DNA from: CAHJXG01 sp965277495
GTDB lineage: Bacteria > Pseudomonadota > Alphaproteobacteria > Acetobacterales > Acetobacteraceae
Direction of reading: 5' to 3'
DNA length: 64,000 bases
Assembly: GCA_965277495.1 (NCBI GenBank)
Contig: OZ255824.1
Location: 2,728,001 to 2,792,000, forward strand
Shown here: in pieces, positions 63,161-64,000 of the stretch
Position numbering within the stretch: position 1 is the stretch's first letter
Layout of the letters: each line of letters opens with the position of its first letter
The notes under the pieces: model-generated
What the model was told of the DNA's origin: nothing
Databases searched by the model: none
What the model saw: only the letters and a program-made list of their open reading frames with translations
Translations under genes and position numbers: made by a program

Positions 63161-64000
63161 CACTCGGCCGCCACGGCCGCTGCTTCGGCGGAGGCGGCCT
63201 CGAGCGTGCGTCCGCGTGTGCGCGGGCCGACGATGGCCACCACGACGATGCTCAACAGCAGCAGTCCGTCGCTGACCAGGAACAGCGCCAGCCGGCCCTG
63301 CAGCACCGCGAAGATGCCGAAGCAGAGCAGCAGGGTGATGCCCCCGGCGCGGCCCCAGGCGGAGGCCATGCCCATCGCCGTGGTGCGGATGGCGGTCGGA
63401 TACAACTCTGGCGTGAAGGTGTAGATGGCTGTCGATCCGTTGCCGAGGAAGAAAGCGGTGAACCAGGCGCAGGCCATGATCTCCGCCGGGGTATGGGCAT
63501 AGCCGAACAGCGTGCCGCTGATGCCGATGCCGGCGAAGCTGATCATGAGCCAATACTTCCGGTCGATCAGGTCCAGGAAGTAGCCCGACAGCATGTAGCC
63601 CGGCACGAACCCCGAGAAGATGACCACCGAGAACTGCGTCGAGCGGACGATGGAGAACCCGTCCAGGGCCAGCAGGGTCGGCAGCACCGACTGGAAGGTG
63701 TACAGCACCCCATACTCGGTGAACCAGGCCAGCCACAACATCAGGGTGACCGGGAGGACGCCGGCGGCCAGGATGTCGCGCCGCCGGGCCGGGGACGCCG
63801 GCGGGAGCGTCGGCAGGGCGGGCAAGGGGGGCAGGGCCGCGCCGGTGCTGCGGGCGACGCGCGCCTCGATCCCGGCGACGACGGCCTCCGCTTCGGCGGT
63901 CCGGCCCTGGCTCAGCAGCCAGCGCGGGCTCTCGGGCAGGCCGGTGCGCATGGCGCCGATCAGCAGCGCGAAGGGCGCCGTGAGCGCCAGCGTCCAGCGC
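63160..64000 (-). CDS. MFS transporter (N-terminal part beyond window)
   Basis: The frame is open to the right edge (280 codons visible). It shows the C-terminal half of an AAHS/sugar-porter-like MFS protein: LPESPRWLLSQGRTAEAEAVV, a central loop, then FSGFVPGYMLSGYFLDLIDRKYWLM and TPELYPTAIRTTAMGMASAWGRAGG. The N-terminal helices lie outside. It starts the operon with the monooxygenase and HD gene and likely imports their substrate. Confidence 0.88.
   Translation of the reverse strand, partial: RWTLALTAPFALLIGAMRTGLPESPRWLLSQGRTAEAEAVVAGIEARVARSTGAALPPLPALPTLPPASPARRRDILAAGVLPVTLMLWLAWFTEYGVLYTFQSVLPTLLALDGFSIVRSTQFSVVIFSGFVPGYMLSGYFLDLIDRKYWLMISFAGIGISGTLFGYAHTPAEIMACAWFTAFFLGNGSTAIYTFTPELYPTAIRTTAMGMASAWGRAGGITLLLCFGIFAVLQGRLALFLVSDGLLLLSIVVVAIVGPRTRGRTLEAASAEAAAVAAE

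Overview
The window is high-GC (roughly two thirds or more by eye), densely packed bacterial DNA with ATGA/GTGA/TTGA stop-start overlaps. It most resembles an alphaproteobacterial chromosome, plausibly of the Acetobacteraceae/Rhodospirillales type. This rests on the formate dehydrogenase accessory genes (DUF6505, DUF3305, DUF3306, a DUF4444 biotin/lipoate-ligase-like protein), a cyanide-insensitive bd oxidase with a DUF2474 peptide, and many ABC solute importers. I saw no tRNA, rRNA, CRISPR array, phage or intact insertion sequence.

Layout. 1-9.3 kb: a complete membrane formate dehydrogenase locus. A divergent polyferredoxin (cut by the left edge) faces four conserved accessory genes, then a TorD-type chaperone, a 64-residue Tat-signal protein and FdhA/FdhB/FdhC; the chaperone-Tat peptide-FdhABC order is the one known from Campylobacter. 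9.5-12.1 kb: a CioAB-type quinol oxidase, which could take the electrons that formate oxidation puts into the quinone pool. 12.3-17.8 kb: a five-gene dipeptide-type ABC importer. 18.0-22.3 kb: an RND efflux adaptor and pump. 22.5-26.2 kb: a SNF2 helicase with a SWIM-finger partner. 26.3-34.6 kb: a possible catabolic group of two amidases, an orphan peptide-type binding protein, a penicillin-acylase-family Ntn hydrolase and a class III aminotransferase. 34.7-39.6 kb: small proteins, DNA polymerase IV, a Tat-exported acetamidase/formamidase and an MFS exporter. 39.6-45.5 kb: a taurine/sulfonate-type locus (aminotransferase, ATPase, binding protein, two permeases, divergent TauD-like dioxygenase). 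45.6-49.9 kb: a DUF3311/sodium-solute symporter pair, a decayed MHS-type transporter and a Kup potassium transporter.

50-54.7 kb is the least orderly part: an unknown protein, a P-loop-less AAA-like protein, a methyltransferase, tandem repeats, a palindrome, a remnant of a 2-hydroxyacid dehydrogenase, and a MNT/HEPN toxin-antitoxin pair lying antisense inside a sugar-transport gene set. 52.8-60.7 kb: that set, a ribose-type ABC importer whose second permease is fused to a strictosidine-synthase/SMP-30-like beta-propeller, followed by a second, stand-alone propeller and the ATPase. 60.7-64 kb: a PEP-CTERM protein, then an operon of HD-domain protein, FAD monooxygenase and MFS transporter that runs off the right edge.

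The most unusual items are the permease-propeller fusion with its free-standing partner, the HEPN protein with Lys in place of the catalytic His, the 29-bp duplication that created a ten-codon mini-ORF between dppD and dppF, the amidase/acylase/aminotransferase group, and the conserved but uncharacterised formate dehydrogenase accessory genes.
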